A stretch of 64,000 nt of DNA from positions 1 to 64,000 of the forward strand of contig JAEZFP010000002.1 in assembly GCA_023417475.1 (NCBI GenBank), given 5' to 3'. Origin of the DNA: Bacillota bacterium (GTDB taxonomy: Bacteria > Bacillota > UBA4882 > UBA8346). Each line of letters opens with the position of its first letter. Within the stretch, counting starts at the first letter, position 1. The notes under the pieces were generated by a model. It did no database searches and was not told the DNA's origin. It worked only from the letters and a program-made list of their open reading frames with translations. Both the position numbers and the translations under genes were made by a program. Shown piece after piece: positions 8,079 to 16,729 of this stretch.

Positions 8079-9206
8079 TCACGGATTAACAGTAGCCTTA
8101 TAGGTTTGAACTCCGTTTTTCAGTTCAATAACCACAGCGGACTTAACCGGATTGCGGTTGGCATCGAAAGTGATGATACCACTGACGCCCTTAACTTTGC
8201 TAGCTACCAAAGCTTCGCGAATTTTAGCAGGATCATCGCTACCGGCTTTTTTGATCGCTTCCACGATCAACACCGCGGCGTCGTAGCCAAGCGCGGCCAA
8301 CGCGTCCGGACGGGAATTAAATTTGGCGGTATACTCTTTAACATAAGCGATGGACAAAGGATCTTTGCTGTCAGCCGAATAGTGATTACTAAAGTAAATA
8401 TTGTTGAGCGGTTTCTCACCGGCGATTTTTAACAGATCGGGAGAGTCCCAACCGTCGCCGCCGAGAATCGGGGCGTTAATACCAAGCTCACGAGCTTGTT
8501 TAGCCGCCAAACCATCTTCTTGATAATACGCCGGGAGGTAAATGACATCCGGCTTTTTCAATTTAATCTTGGTTAATTGCGTGCGGAAGTCTTTGTCGCC
8601 AGCCATGAAAGCTTCTTCGGAAACAATTTTGCCACCGGCTTTTGTGAAGCTTTCTTTGAAGAATTTCGCCAACCCTTTGCTGTAATCGTTGGCGTTGTCG
8701 ACGAAGATCGCAGCGGTCTTCGCTTTAAGGGTTTTTGAGGCGAAGTTGGCCATAACGGTTCCCTGGAAATCATCAATGAAGCAAGCGCGGAAAATGTAAT
8801 TACCAACCTTGGTGACATCGGGATTGGTACCGGTCGGAGTGATCATCGGAATCTTCGCATCTTGAGCGATCGGTCCGGCGCTCAAGCAGTTCTTGCTGGT
8901 AACCGGCCCTAAAACTGCAACAACTTTGTCCTGGGCGATTAACTTTTTCATTGCTGAAGCAGCTTCGGAAGCTTCGGATTTGTTGTCGGCTACAACCAAT
9001 TCAAGTTGGCGGCCAAGCACTCCACCTTTTTTATTGATGGCGTCAAAATATAATTTGGTAGAGTTTACGCAGGCGGTTCCAAAGGTTGCCACGCCACCGG
9101 TGACTTCATAGTTTCCACCGATTTTAATCGGCTCGCTGGCAGCGCCGGCGTAAGCGGAGAGGGAGATGACTAAGATGATCAATCCCAGTGCTATTAACTT
9201 TTTCAA
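8079..9206 (-). CDS. livJ: branched-chain amino-acid-type ABC transporter, solute-binding protein
   Basis: A 375-aa type I periplasmic binding protein (Leu/Ile/Val-binding family). It has a signal peptide (MKKLIALGLIILVISLSAYAG) with no lipobox cysteine, then EPIKIGGNYEVTGGVATFG, the ligand-lobe segment VLGPVTSKNCLSAGPIAQ and a second lobe from about residue 140. The lack of a lipid anchor suggests a soluble periplasmic protein, in keeping with an outer membrane. The start is TTG at 9204-9206, six bases after GGAGGAG. It is the first gene of the liv cluster and has its own promoter. Confidence 0.9.
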   Translation of the reverse strand: MKKLIALGLIILVISLSAYAGAASEPIKIGGNYEVTGGVATFGTACVNSTKLYFDAINKKGGVLGRQLELVVADNKSEASEAASAMKKLIAQDKVVAVLGPVTSKNCLSAGPIAQDAKIPMITPTGTNPDVTKVGNYIFRACFIDDFQGTVMANFASKTLKAKTAAIFVDNANDYSKGLAKFFKESFTKAGGKIVSEEAFMAGDKDFRTQLTKIKLKKPDVIYLPAYYQEDGLAAKQARELGINAPILGGDGWDSPDLLKIAGEKPLNNIYFSNHYSADSKDPLSIAYVKEYTAKFNSRPDALAALGYDAAVLIVEAIKKAGSDDPAKIREALVASKVKGVSGIITFDANRNPVKSAVVIELKNGVQTYKATVNP

Positions 9207-9270
9207 ACTGAACTCCTCCTTTTTTTCTTCTTCGGAATTGTTATGAATTCCGATATTTATACTACATTTT

Positions 9271-9299
9271 ATTATATCCTAGCTTCCTTAGTTTCGCAA
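9271..9299 (-). promoter_or_regulatory. sigma-A promoter of livJ
   Basis: On the minus strand, a -35 element TTGCGA (9294-9299), a 17-bp spacer and a perfect -10 TATAAT (9271-9276). It lies 65 bp before the start codon. Confidence 0.75.
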
Positions 9300-9354
9300 T
9301 CCTAACAATGCAGGTTATTGTTAGCAATTTGTGATTTTTTTACGAAACCTAACA

Positions 9355-11262
9355 TTACCGGTGTTCTTTGATTTCCAATTGTAAACGTGATGTAAAGGCC
9401 GCGGTTTTTTCGACACCCAAGTCTCCCTCTTTACGGGAACTGACCGCAACCGTCCGTTCCTTGGCCTCTCGTTCCCCAACGACCAGCCAATATGGGATCT
9501 TTTGCATCCGGGTTTCCCGGATCCGGTATCCAATTTTCTCGTTTCGGGCATCAAGATCCGCCCGAATTCCCAGTTGACGCAATCCTTCCATCACTGTCCG
9601 CGCATACTCCTGGTACGCGGGGGTAACCGGCAGCACCATCACTTGAATCGGCGCCAGCCAAGTTGGGAACGCGCCCTCATAATGTTCTATCAAGACCCCG
9701 AAGAACCGTTCCAACGAACCCAATAGCGCCCGGTGGATCATATACGGTTGGTGATCGGCGCTGTCGCTTCCTTTATAGGTAAGATCAAACCGTTCCGGCA
9801 GATTGAAATCGAATTGAATAGTCGAACACTGCCATTCCCGACCTAAAGCGTCTTTAATTTTCAAGTCGATTTTCGGACCGTAAAAAGCGCCGCCGCCTTC
9901 ATCGACTTCACTGGGGAGTCCAACCTTTTCAACCGCCGCTTTCAGGGCGGCGGTGGCCGCTTCCCAACGGGCCGGATCGCCCACCGACTTTTTCGGTTGC
10001 GTCGCCAAATATAACTTAAAGTCATTAAACCCAAATGAACGAATGATCTGGAGGCAGAAATTTAATACCCGGTCGATCTCCTCCGGCATCTGGTCCGGCC
10101 GGCAGATGATGTGAGCATCGTCTTGAGTGAATCCCCGCACGCGCAACAACCCGTGTAAAACACCGCTACGTTCATAACGGTAAACCGTACCCAACTCGGC
10201 CCAGCGGAAGGGGAGATCGCGATAGGAACGCCCCCGGCTCTTATAAATTGCGATATGGAACGGACAATTCATCGGTTTCACATAATACGGCTGACCTTCA
10301 ATGTCCATCGGGGCGTACATGTTTTCATTGTAAAAACCCAGATGGCCGCTGGTCTCCCAGAGGTTGGCCCGGCCAACGTGGGGTGTATAAACTATTTCAT
10401 AACCGTTTTTATAATGTTCATCTTTCCAAAACTGTTCGATCTCGTGACGGACCCGCGCCCCTTTTGGATGCCACAACACCAAACCTCCGCCGATCTGGTC
10501 GTCGATGGAGAAGAGATCCAGATCCCTGCCGATTTTGCGATGATCGCGGCGAGCCGCCTCTTCCAAGAATTTAAGATGGTCGTCCAGGGCCGTTTTGTTT
10601 GGGAAAGCGGTGCCATAAATTCGTTGCAGCATCTCCCGGGATGAGTCGCCCCGCCAATACGCGCCGGCGACCGACATTAACTTAAAAGCCTTTAACCGGT
10701 TCGTACTGGGTAAATGAGGTCCCCGGCATAGATCCGTAAAATCACCCTGTTTATAAAAGGAGATGGTTCCGTCTGCCAATCCCTCTACCAACTCGTACTT
10801 ATACTTTTCGCCGCGGGATTGATAAAACTCCATTGCTTCCGCTTTACTCATTTCAAACCGTTCAAACCGGAGATTTTCAGCGACAATCTTCGCCATTTCA
10901 GCCTCAATCCGTTCCAGATCCTCCGGTTTAAAGGATTCGGGCAGATCAAAGTCATAGTAGAATCCATCTTCAATGGCTGGGCCAATGGCTAATTTGACGT
11001 CGGAAAACAACCGCCTTACTGCTTGAGCCATGATATGAGCCGCAGAATGACGAATGATTGCTAAAGCTTCCGGGTCCTCTGGTTTGATCAATGTCAGCCG
11101 GACTTCTCCCGACAATGGCAGCGTCAGATCAACCAACTCATCATTAACCCTGGCGGCAATCACTTCCTTCGCCAACCGGGCGCCGATCGATTCGGCGATC
11201 TCCAGTGAACTTGCTCCGTCCGGATATTCCCGGACGGTTTGATCAGGAAATGTTACTTTCAC
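9355..11262 (-). CDS. thrS: threonyl-tRNA synthetase
   Basis: A 635-aa enzyme that charges tRNA-Thr. It is full length: an N-terminal TGS domain (residues 1-60), the editing domain with HSAAH near residue 72, a class II catalytic core and an anticodon-binding domain from about 535 (APIQVMVLPVT). The three zinc ligands are visible in PMNCPFH, TQDDAHIIC and MIHRALLGS. The start is GTG at 11262, six bases after the Nudix gene stop. It is co-transcribed with that gene under the T-box upstream. Confidence 0.96.
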   Translation of the reverse strand: MKVTFPDQTVREYPDGASSLEIAESIGARLAKEVIAARVNDELVDLTLPLSGEVRLTLIKPEDPEALAIIRHSAAHIMAQAVRRLFSDVKLAIGPAIEDGFYYDFDLPESFKPEDLERIEAEMAKIVAENLRFERFEMSKAEAMEFYQSRGEKYKYELVEGLADGTISFYKQGDFTDLCRGPHLPSTNRLKAFKLMSVAGAYWRGDSSREMLQRIYGTAFPNKTALDDHLKFLEEAARRDHRKIGRDLDLFSIDDQIGGGLVLWHPKGARVRHEIEQFWKDEHYKNGYEIVYTPHVGRANLWETSGHLGFYNENMYAPMDIEGQPYYVKPMNCPFHIAIYKSRGRSYRDLPFRWAELGTVYRYERSGVLHGLLRVRGFTQDDAHIICRPDQMPEEIDRVLNFCLQIIRSFGFNDFKLYLATQPKKSVGDPARWEAATAALKAAVEKVGLPSEVDEGGGAFYGPKIDLKIKDALGREWQCSTIQFDFNLPERFDLTYKGSDSADHQPYMIHRALLGSLERFFGVLIEHYEGAFPTWLAPIQVMVLPVTPAYQEYARTVMEGLRQLGIRADLDARNEKIGYRIRETRMQKIPYWLVVGEREAKERTVAVSSRKEGDLGVEKTAAFTSRLQLEIKEHR

Positions 11263-11268
11263 CCTCGC

Positions 11269-11673
11269 CTACCCCTTTCCCTCAAAAACCTGAAACGCCA
11301 ACACCGCAATTCTGCGGTCATTGGTATATGTTAACCTGTTAATTTCCGGTTCCATGATCCAAGCACTGTCGTTAAAGAGCTCCGCTTCTAAAACAACTTG
11401 ATCCGACCGGGCCTCCATCAAAAACCACTGGACTGTCTTGTGATGGGGTAAGCCATTCTCAATGAACCGGTAGGAGGTCTCGGCCAACTTCCGCATGATT
11501 CGGGCGTGAATCCCCGATTCTTCCCTGACCTCCCGGAGCGCGGCTTCTTCCGGAGCTTCACCCGGATCGATATGCCCTTTGGGGAAGATCCAAGCGCCGC
11601 GGATACGGTGGATCATCAATAAACGCCGGTTATAAAAGACTAAGCCACCAGCACAGTATTCCTCCACGCTCAT
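11269..11673 (-). CDS. Nudix hydrolase
   Basis: A 134-aa Nudix pyrophosphohydrolase, which cleaves nucleoside diphosphates linked to another group and needs a divalent metal. The Nudix box is complete: GHIDPGEAPEEAALREVREE and then SGI (about residues 34-56), with the REVREES metal-binding glutamates intact. WIFPKGH before the box recalls diadenosine polyphosphate (Ap4A) hydrolases. That would fit its place directly before thrS, since synthetases make Ap4A, but the substrate is inference. It is the first gene behind the T-box. Confidence 0.85.
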   Translation of the reverse strand: MSVEEYCAGGLVFYNRRLLMIHRIRGAWIFPKGHIDPGEAPEEAALREVREESGIHARIMRKLAETSYRFIENGLPHHKTVQWFLMEARSDQVVLEAELFNDSAWIMEPEINRLTYTNDRRIAVLAFQVFEGKG

Positions 11674-11689
11674 TGAAACACTCCAAGAA

Positions 11690-11928
11690 AATAAAATTCC
11701 CGTCCCTAAAGAGATAGGGACGGGATTAACCGCGGTTCCACCCTGATTGGCTGCAAAGCCCGCTTGGGAAACCGTAACGTGGTTTCAACGCCAACTTATG
11801 CCTACGCCTTCGTTGGAGCGTCCCAGGTGGTCAAACCGTCTTCGTACCGGAAAGTCGCAGCACCCTTCCCTCTCTGTAAGCCGTAAAACAGTTTATCCCG
11901 TTCATTTGCAAGATCTTTATTACGATTA
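11690..11928 (-). promoter_or_regulatory. T-box leader (threonine), with terminator
   Basis: On the minus strand the conserved T-box sequence GGGTGGAACCGCGG (complement of 11731-11744) is followed by the terminator stem CCCGTCCCTA/TAGGGACGGG (11699-11708 and 11715-11724) and a T-rich tract. The upstream 180 nt has the GAGAGG start of stem I and GACCACC (complement of about 11826-11832), which offers the threonine codon ACC as specifier. Uncharged tRNA-Thr should bind and prevent termination, inducing the Nudix-thrS operon under threonine starvation. Confidence 0.92.
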
Positions 11929-11934
11929 ATTTTT

Positions 11935-11963
11935 ATTATAACCTTTTTAAATTTCCAAGTCAA
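11935..11963 (-). promoter_or_regulatory. sigma-A promoter of the T-box operon
   Basis: Minus strand: -35 TTGACT (11958-11963), a 17-bp spacer and perfect -10 TATAAT (11935-11940). Transcription should start near 11928. Confidence 0.85.
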
Positions 11964-12057
11964 TCCGTGACCTTGATGCCGGAATCACGTTCCCCGCCTG
12001 AGGGACTTTTCATAAAATTAACAAGGAAATCTGCGCTAAGAAAGGCCCGGTGCAATC

Positions 12058-12180
12058 ATGGGTTGTTTCGGTGACCAACACATTTTTTGGCTAATCGCCA
12101 TCATTGTGCTCGTCGGTATCAGTTGCGCTTGCGCCGAACCGGCAAAAAACGGCTGGCCGTCTTTTTTACATCATCATTAG
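12058..12180 (+). CDS. 40-aa single-span membrane miniprotein
   Basis: A short open frame that reads MGCFGDQHIFWLIAIIVLVG, then ISCACAEPAKNG, then WPSFLHHH. Residues 8-25 form one hydrophobic span, followed by a CAC motif and a His-tipped tail. AAGAAAGG lies about 11 bases upstream, a little far. Small proteins with an FWLI..I.VL core are known among YjcZ-type sporulation miniproteins, which it resembles only loosely. Its stop overlaps the convergent SWIM gene by four bases. It is supported by composition and ribosome site, not by a recognised family. Confidence 0.45.
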   Translation: MGCFGDQHIFWLIAIIVLVGISCACAEPAKNGWPSFLHHH

Positions 12181-13796
12181 CCGGATAATAAGGTGGTCAA
12201 TTTCCGATAGAACCTTTGCTCCCGGTTATTATCCAACAGTTCGCGGCGTAACGAATCCCAAAGCTCCGGATCGGATCCTTGAAGCAATTGTCGTTTGACG
12301 AGTAGAAGCAACCGGGTGACGATCGGCCAATCTATCACCGCGTCATCATCGGAAAGCAATGTCAAAATTATTTTGGGATACAATGCCGCTAAATTTTCAC
12401 GGAATGAATCGGCCAGCCAAGCGGCAACCTGCCGCGTCAGTTCGGGACGGGTGGTTATTTGCGGCCATGCCGCGTCAAGCTTGGAACCTTCACCCTCCCA
12501 AACCGCAATCCGCAGCAACAACGGTAGCTCTTCATCGTTGTCCAACATTTGATAAATCCGTTTCAAGTATTGAGCGCAATCGGCAGGGAAACCATGGAGT
12601 AATTTTTTTAACCGAAGGTATTCGTGAAAGTCCTTACTGGTTTCAAACATTTGAAAACTAAACAACGCCGCCTGTTTCATTTCCGCCCGCATTTCGTGGA
12701 GCCGGAGCAAGCGTTCTTGAAAGCCCCGGCGCAACCAAGGATCAGTCGCTTGACGCAGGCCATTCCGGGCGAGTTGGAATGCCTGCGTGACATCGGTTTC
12801 GCTTAACCGATCAATCAGCCAAAATTGTCCCGTCTCCGAATGTGCGAGTTCTCGTGATAATTTGGCAAGCCGGTTGTAAAAACGTCCTTGCGTTTCAACT
12901 GCGGACAGCAGTTCATATTCGGCGATCAGCGCCGGTAAATTCGCGGACCCCAGCTCTGCCAGAGTCGCTTCGAGAACCGTTGCAAAATAGTCCGGGGCTA
13001 ACTGCGCGAACTGCCACAAACTCGTTTTAAAATCCGACTGGTACTCCCATAAAGCCGGTTCAAAATAATAGGCTAGCAAGGGTTTGATAATCGGCTGCCA
13101 TTGCTCGTCCGACAGTACTTCCGGCAGGTCTGCGGTTAAAGCCAGTATTTCGAGCAACAGCTCGCCCAAAGCCGGAGATGAAGTGGTTTTTAAGGTTTGA
13201 GCCACTCCGTCAAGGAGTTCCAAATATGCCTCAAAAGCCACAATATCTCCCTGCGCCAGTTGTACGGCGATGGATTTTTTAATATTTTCTATTTTGGCGA
13301 CAGTAGCCTGAATTTGCGCGATTACGAATTGTGGATAAGCGAAAATGTTCCGGACCAGATTAAGCAATCCCCGGTTTGCCACGAACGTCCGGCTGTGGGT
13401 ACGGGTTGTGATTAATTTGGCGAAACGCAACGGTTCATCGTGTGCCAAACGGCCGACCAATACCGTTAACTGCTCCGGATTCGTCAATAAACCATCCAGT
13501 TCCGGTCGCAAATCGGTGAATTGAGTACGGTCTTCGAGCCAAGCCAAAGCTAAAGTTACCATATGTTTGCAAAATCGGCCCTGTGGACAACTGCAAGAAC
13601 CTTGCAGTTCACCGTTCCAGTGTAATTGAACCTGATAATTGGCGGCGGTTCCCGCAACCTCCCCGGCTAAAACGTTGTCAATTCGGTATTTACAGAGCAA
13701 ATGACCGGCTGCCAGATAGTTGCTGCCCCGTTCCCAAATTTCGGGTGGCACTTGAACTTCAACATCAGCCCGGACAAAATCCAATGATTCTTTCAT
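12177..13796 (-). CDS. SWIM zinc-finger protein
   Basis: A 539-aa cytoplasmic protein with an N-terminal SWIM finger: CSC at residues 68-70, then C76 and H78 (CxC-x5-CxH), in GSCSCPQGRFCKHMVTLALA. SWIM fingers bind DNA or proteins and often sit beside SNF2-type helicases, but none is adjacent here. The remaining 450 residues are helical and repeat-like, rich in Leu/Ala, with no motif I can name. The start follows GAGGTGG. The 229-bp region before it holds the DnaA-box cluster. Confidence 0.75.
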   Translation of the reverse strand: MKESLDFVRADVEVQVPPEIWERGSNYLAAGHLLCKYRIDNVLAGEVAGTAANYQVQLHWNGELQGSCSCPQGRFCKHMVTLALAWLEDRTQFTDLRPELDGLLTNPEQLTVLVGRLAHDEPLRFAKLITTRTHSRTFVANRGLLNLVRNIFAYPQFVIAQIQATVAKIENIKKSIAVQLAQGDIVAFEAYLELLDGVAQTLKTTSSPALGELLLEILALTADLPEVLSDEQWQPIIKPLLAYYFEPALWEYQSDFKTSLWQFAQLAPDYFATVLEATLAELGSANLPALIAEYELLSAVETQGRFYNRLAKLSRELAHSETGQFWLIDRLSETDVTQAFQLARNGLRQATDPWLRRGFQERLLRLHEMRAEMKQAALFSFQMFETSKDFHEYLRLKKLLHGFPADCAQYLKRIYQMLDNDEELPLLLRIAVWEGEGSKLDAAWPQITTRPELTRQVAAWLADSFRENLAALYPKIILTLLSDDDAVIDWPIVTRLLLLVKRQLLQGSDPELWDSLRRELLDNNREQRFYRKLTTLLSG

Positions 13797-13863
13797 GAGG
13801 TACCACCTCGTAAAAACTTCATTTTAGCTGGCTTTTTAATGATTGGATCCGATGGATTCTGAG

Positions 13864-14022
13864 TTTTCCACAATATCCACAAGTTATCCACAATTCAACC
13901 CTTGATTTTACTCATTTCACCGACATATCCACAATATCCACAAGTTATCCACAACCTATCCTGTGTAAAACCCTTTCCCCAAATAGCGCCATTTGACCGA
14001 TTTCCTGCAAAACTTATCCACA
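13864..14022 (+). promoter_or_regulatory. cluster of seven DnaA boxes
   Basis: Three perfect TTATCCACA boxes (13884-13892, 13945-13953, 14014-14022) and four one- or two-mismatch boxes, TTTTCCACA (13864) and ATATCCACA (13873, 13925, 13934), all in one orientation. An inverted TTTTACACA is at 13962-13970. The first six form two copies of one block, CACAATATCCACAAGTTATC and onward, 61 bp apart, with equal 9- and 11-bp box spacing. It lies between tsaD and the SWIM gene, with no dnaA or dnaN in view. Titration site, regulatory cluster or part of an origin cannot be told apart here. Confidence 0.8.
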
Positions 14023-14025
14023 ATT

Positions 14026-15030
14026 TTATAAACAAAGGCCCGGCTGAGCCGTTATTTCCAGTCCTGATGCGCCTTTGGCCCGATACGAAAAAAATCCGGC
14101 CGCCGCAATCATCGCCGCATTGTCGGTACATAACGTAAGCGGTGGAAAATAACAGGCGATCCCGCGACGTTCCGCCTCAATCTGACAACGCTCCCGCAGT
14201 TTCGAGTTAGCGGCCACTCCGCCGGAGAGCAGCACCGTTCTAACAGCCATCGCATCGACTGCCGTAAACAAGCGTGAAGTCAACTGTTCCACCGCTTGCC
14301 GTTGAAAGCTTGCGGCAACGCGCGCCGCGTCAATCGTTTGCCCCAACTGCTGTTGACGGTGGAGATAGTTAATGACCGCCGTCTTCAAACCGCTAAACGA
14401 AAAATTATAATTTTGTCCAAACCCTTTAGACTGAATAAACTCCAAGTCATCGGGGGCGTTCTTGGCCAACTTGTCAATGACCGGCCCACCGGGATATCCT
14501 AATCCCAATACCCGAGCTACTTTGTCAAATGCTTCTCCCGCGGCGTCATCGCGAGTCCGCCCCAAAATCCGGTAACTACCCCAATTCTCCATATATAAAA
14601 GGTCGGTATGGCCACCGGAGACAGTTAAACAGATAAAAGGGGGTTTAACTTCCGGTCGTTCCAACACATTGGCATAAATATGTCCTTCAATATGGTTAAC
14701 CCCAATGAACGGCAATCCCGCTCCCAAAGCTAGCCCTTTGGCAAACGATAAACCCACTAAGAGACTGCCGATCAAGCCCGGTCCGTAGGTGGCGGCCACC
14801 AGATTGACTCGCTCGAGCCCGATTCCCGCCTCGGCCAACGCCATCTGATAAATTGGCAAAACCGCTTCCAAATGACAACGTGCCGCCAGCTCCGGCACAA
14901 CACCGCCGAACGTGGCGTGCGCCACCTGCGATGAGATTATATTGCTTACGATCCGTTTCCCATCGGCAACCACCGCTACCGATGTATCGTCACAAGACGA
15001 CTCAATTCCCAACGTAATAAACTCAGCCAT
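14026..15030 (-). CDS. tsaD: tRNA N6-adenosine threonylcarbamoyltransferase TsaD
   Basis: A 334-aa enzyme, normal length, that with TsaB and TsaE adds threonylcarbamoyl to A37 of ANN-decoding tRNAs. It has the opening GIESSCDDTSVAVV, the metal-binding HIEGH (about residues 110-114), the ASKHA-type phosphate loop VSGGHTDL and the C-terminal LSGGVAANSKLRE. The start has AAGGAAAAC upstream. It is read leftward and ends only four bases from the last DnaA box. Confidence 0.95.
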   Translation of the reverse strand: MAEFITLGIESSCDDTSVAVVADGKRIVSNIISSQVAHATFGGVVPELAARCHLEAVLPIYQMALAEAGIGLERVNLVAATYGPGLIGSLLVGLSFAKGLALGAGLPFIGVNHIEGHIYANVLERPEVKPPFICLTVSGGHTDLLYMENWGSYRILGRTRDDAAGEAFDKVARVLGLGYPGGPVIDKLAKNAPDDLEFIQSKGFGQNYNFSFSGLKTAVINYLHRQQQLGQTIDAARVAASFQRQAVEQLTSRLFTAVDAMAVRTVLLSGGVAANSKLRERCQIEAERRGIACYFPPLTLCTDNAAMIAAAGFFSYRAKGASGLEITAQPGLCL

Positions 15031-15264
15031 AATCTGTTTTCCTTATATTGAAAGTAACATGCTATATAAAAGTTTCGTTTAAAAACTATGCCTATTGGAT
15101 TAGGTTGCCTCGTTATACTCTGTATTATTGACCCGGGTCGTTAAAAAGCGCCCACCCCGGCCGACTTAATCGTACGTTTTGCGAGGCGGCGCAATCCGCG
15201 CTTTTTCAAAGCGCCTGCTCCCTCACCCACTCCAATGTAACCGCAAACTTATAGCGCCATTGTT
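15031..15264. other. intergenic region between tsaD and the thioredoxin-like gene
   Basis: About 230 bp with several small inverted repeats and no credible gene. Presumably it carries the tsaD promoter. No clear -35/-10 pair was identified. Confidence 0.3.
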
Positions 15265-15531
15265 TCATTGCTGCGCTTCAGCTCCTTTCGCCAATTCTTC
15301 CTTCAACTTCCGTTCTGTTAATATATGTAAGAATTGGCCGACATACTCTACCCTTGCCCCATCGGCTACAAAGAACGGTACTTGTTCCGCTCCATACGCA
15401 ACGGCCATTTCTTTCCCTTCCGCCGTCTCAAAATCGATATAACGCACCATCTGCCAAAGGCCTTTTTCAAACAGCAATTCCTTGGTATGTTGACATTTTT
15501 CACACCAAGCGGCGCCAACCACAATCCACAC
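15265..15531 (-). CDS. small thioredoxin-like protein
   Basis: An 88-aa protein with a thioredoxin fold: beta strand IVVGAAWCEKC with the redox pair C-E-K-C at residues 10-13, and the cis-proline loop QVPFF near residue 50. Without a signal peptide it should act in the cytoplasm. The WCEKC active site differs from the WCGPC of canonical thioredoxin and is closer to glutaredoxin- or NrdH-like variants. The start is GTG, six bases after GAGGAGGGG. No obvious operon partner. Confidence 0.7.
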   Translation of the reverse strand: MWIVVGAAWCEKCQHTKELLFEKGLWQMVRYIDFETAEGKEMAVAYGAEQVPFFVADGARVEYVGQFLHILTERKLKEELAKGAEAQQ

Positions 15532-15716
15532 ATCGGCCCCTCCTCTGCCACTTTATGCCCATAAGTTCGCGGCTGATTCCGGTTTTTCCTCTGATTTCCG
15601 GATACTTTATCTAATATTTGACACTCGCTAGCGGTTGACGGGTTGGTTGAGGAATTGTGTGGATGATGGCGGCGGCAGTGAGATTATGGGATCGAGACCA
15701 GGCAACATGACTTGAA

Positions 15717-16508
15717 CTAGTTTGATCCTTCTTTAAATTCCGAAGGATTCAGTCCGACATAACGTTTGAAGATTGCGCTAAAATAACGGTAATCGTTATA
15801 ACCAACCAAATCGGCGATCTCATATATTTTTACGGTTTTATCCTTTAATAGTTCGATTGCTTTTTTGACCCGGTAATAGGTCAAATACTCAATAAACGTA
15901 TAATGGGTCCCGGCTTTAAAGATCCGGAACAGATAGCTCTTGCAGATATGCAGGTGGTCGGCGACCTCGGCGATGCTGATGTTCCGCTGATAATTGGCGC
16001 GAATATAATCAATGGCCGACCGGACATAATGCTCCTGACAGTCGATTTCGTCCTGGAGCAGATACTCCTTGAACAACATCACTTTACTATCTTGGACATT
16101 TTCCAACCCTTCCCGAAGTTTACGAGGATTTTTCTGTTCGCGGATGAATTGACCAACCCGCTGGATCACTTGATGTAATTTCTTGGGGCGGACCGGTTTC
16201 AAAAGATACTCTTTCACCCCCAGGCTTACTGCTTGTTGGGCGTATTCAAACTCGCTGTAACCGGAGATGATGATAAACTCGGCCCGGCAACTTTGGCGGA
16301 GACGTCCGATCATTTTCAGGCCGTTTAATCCCGGCATCCGGATATCGGTCAGCACAATATCGGGTTGACATTGTTTGACCAACCGCAGCCCCGCGATACC
16401 GTTGAGCGCTTCTCCCACCACTTCGCAACCGAGCTTATCCCATGGCGTGGTAAGGATTAACCCTTTGCGGACCAGTTTTTCATCCTCAATTACCACCACT
16501 TTCAGCAT
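15717..16508 (-). CDS. YesN-type response regulator with AraC DNA-binding domain
   Basis: A 263-aa two-component regulator: receiver domain (residues 1-120, phospho-acceptor Asp in DIVLTDIRMPG, conserved Lys in YLLKPV) and an AraC-type double helix-turn-helix (about 165-260, with ISIAEVADHLHICKSYLFR and IADLVGYNDYRYFSAIFKRY). Such proteins control sugar or sugar-phosphate uptake and are normally coupled to a YesM-type kinase. No kinase gene is present; only a possible C-terminal remnant overlaps the start (see findings). It lies downstream of the PHP and AfuABC-like genes, all read leftward. The start follows GAAGGAG. Confidence 0.88.
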   Translation of the reverse strand: MLKVVVIEDEKLVRKGLILTTPWDKLGCEVVGEALNGIAGLRLVKQCQPDIVLTDIRMPGLNGLKMIGRLRQSCRAEFIIISGYSEFEYAQQAVSLGVKEYLLKPVRPKKLHQVIQRVGQFIREQKNPRKLREGLENVQDSKVMLFKEYLLQDEIDCQEHYVRSAIDYIRANYQRNISIAEVADHLHICKSYLFRIFKAGTHYTFIEYLTYYRVKKAIELLKDKTVKIYEIADLVGYNDYRYFSAIFKRYVGLNPSEFKEGSN

Positions 16509-16729
16509 CTTGACTCGCTCCTTCGGCGATCGCCGGCAAACGCACCGAAGCCATCGCTAAACAGATCAGCAAACTTACCAACTACCCGGAAAGGGTGATC
16601 CATTGGATCAGTTTGCGGTTCTCAAAGACAATTTCCGACTGCAAAAGGCCTACCATGATTAACCCGGTTCGCGGCTGACGACAATAGCTTATAGAAATAA
16701 TTGAGTTTCAAGCAATCCCTTCAAATCGT

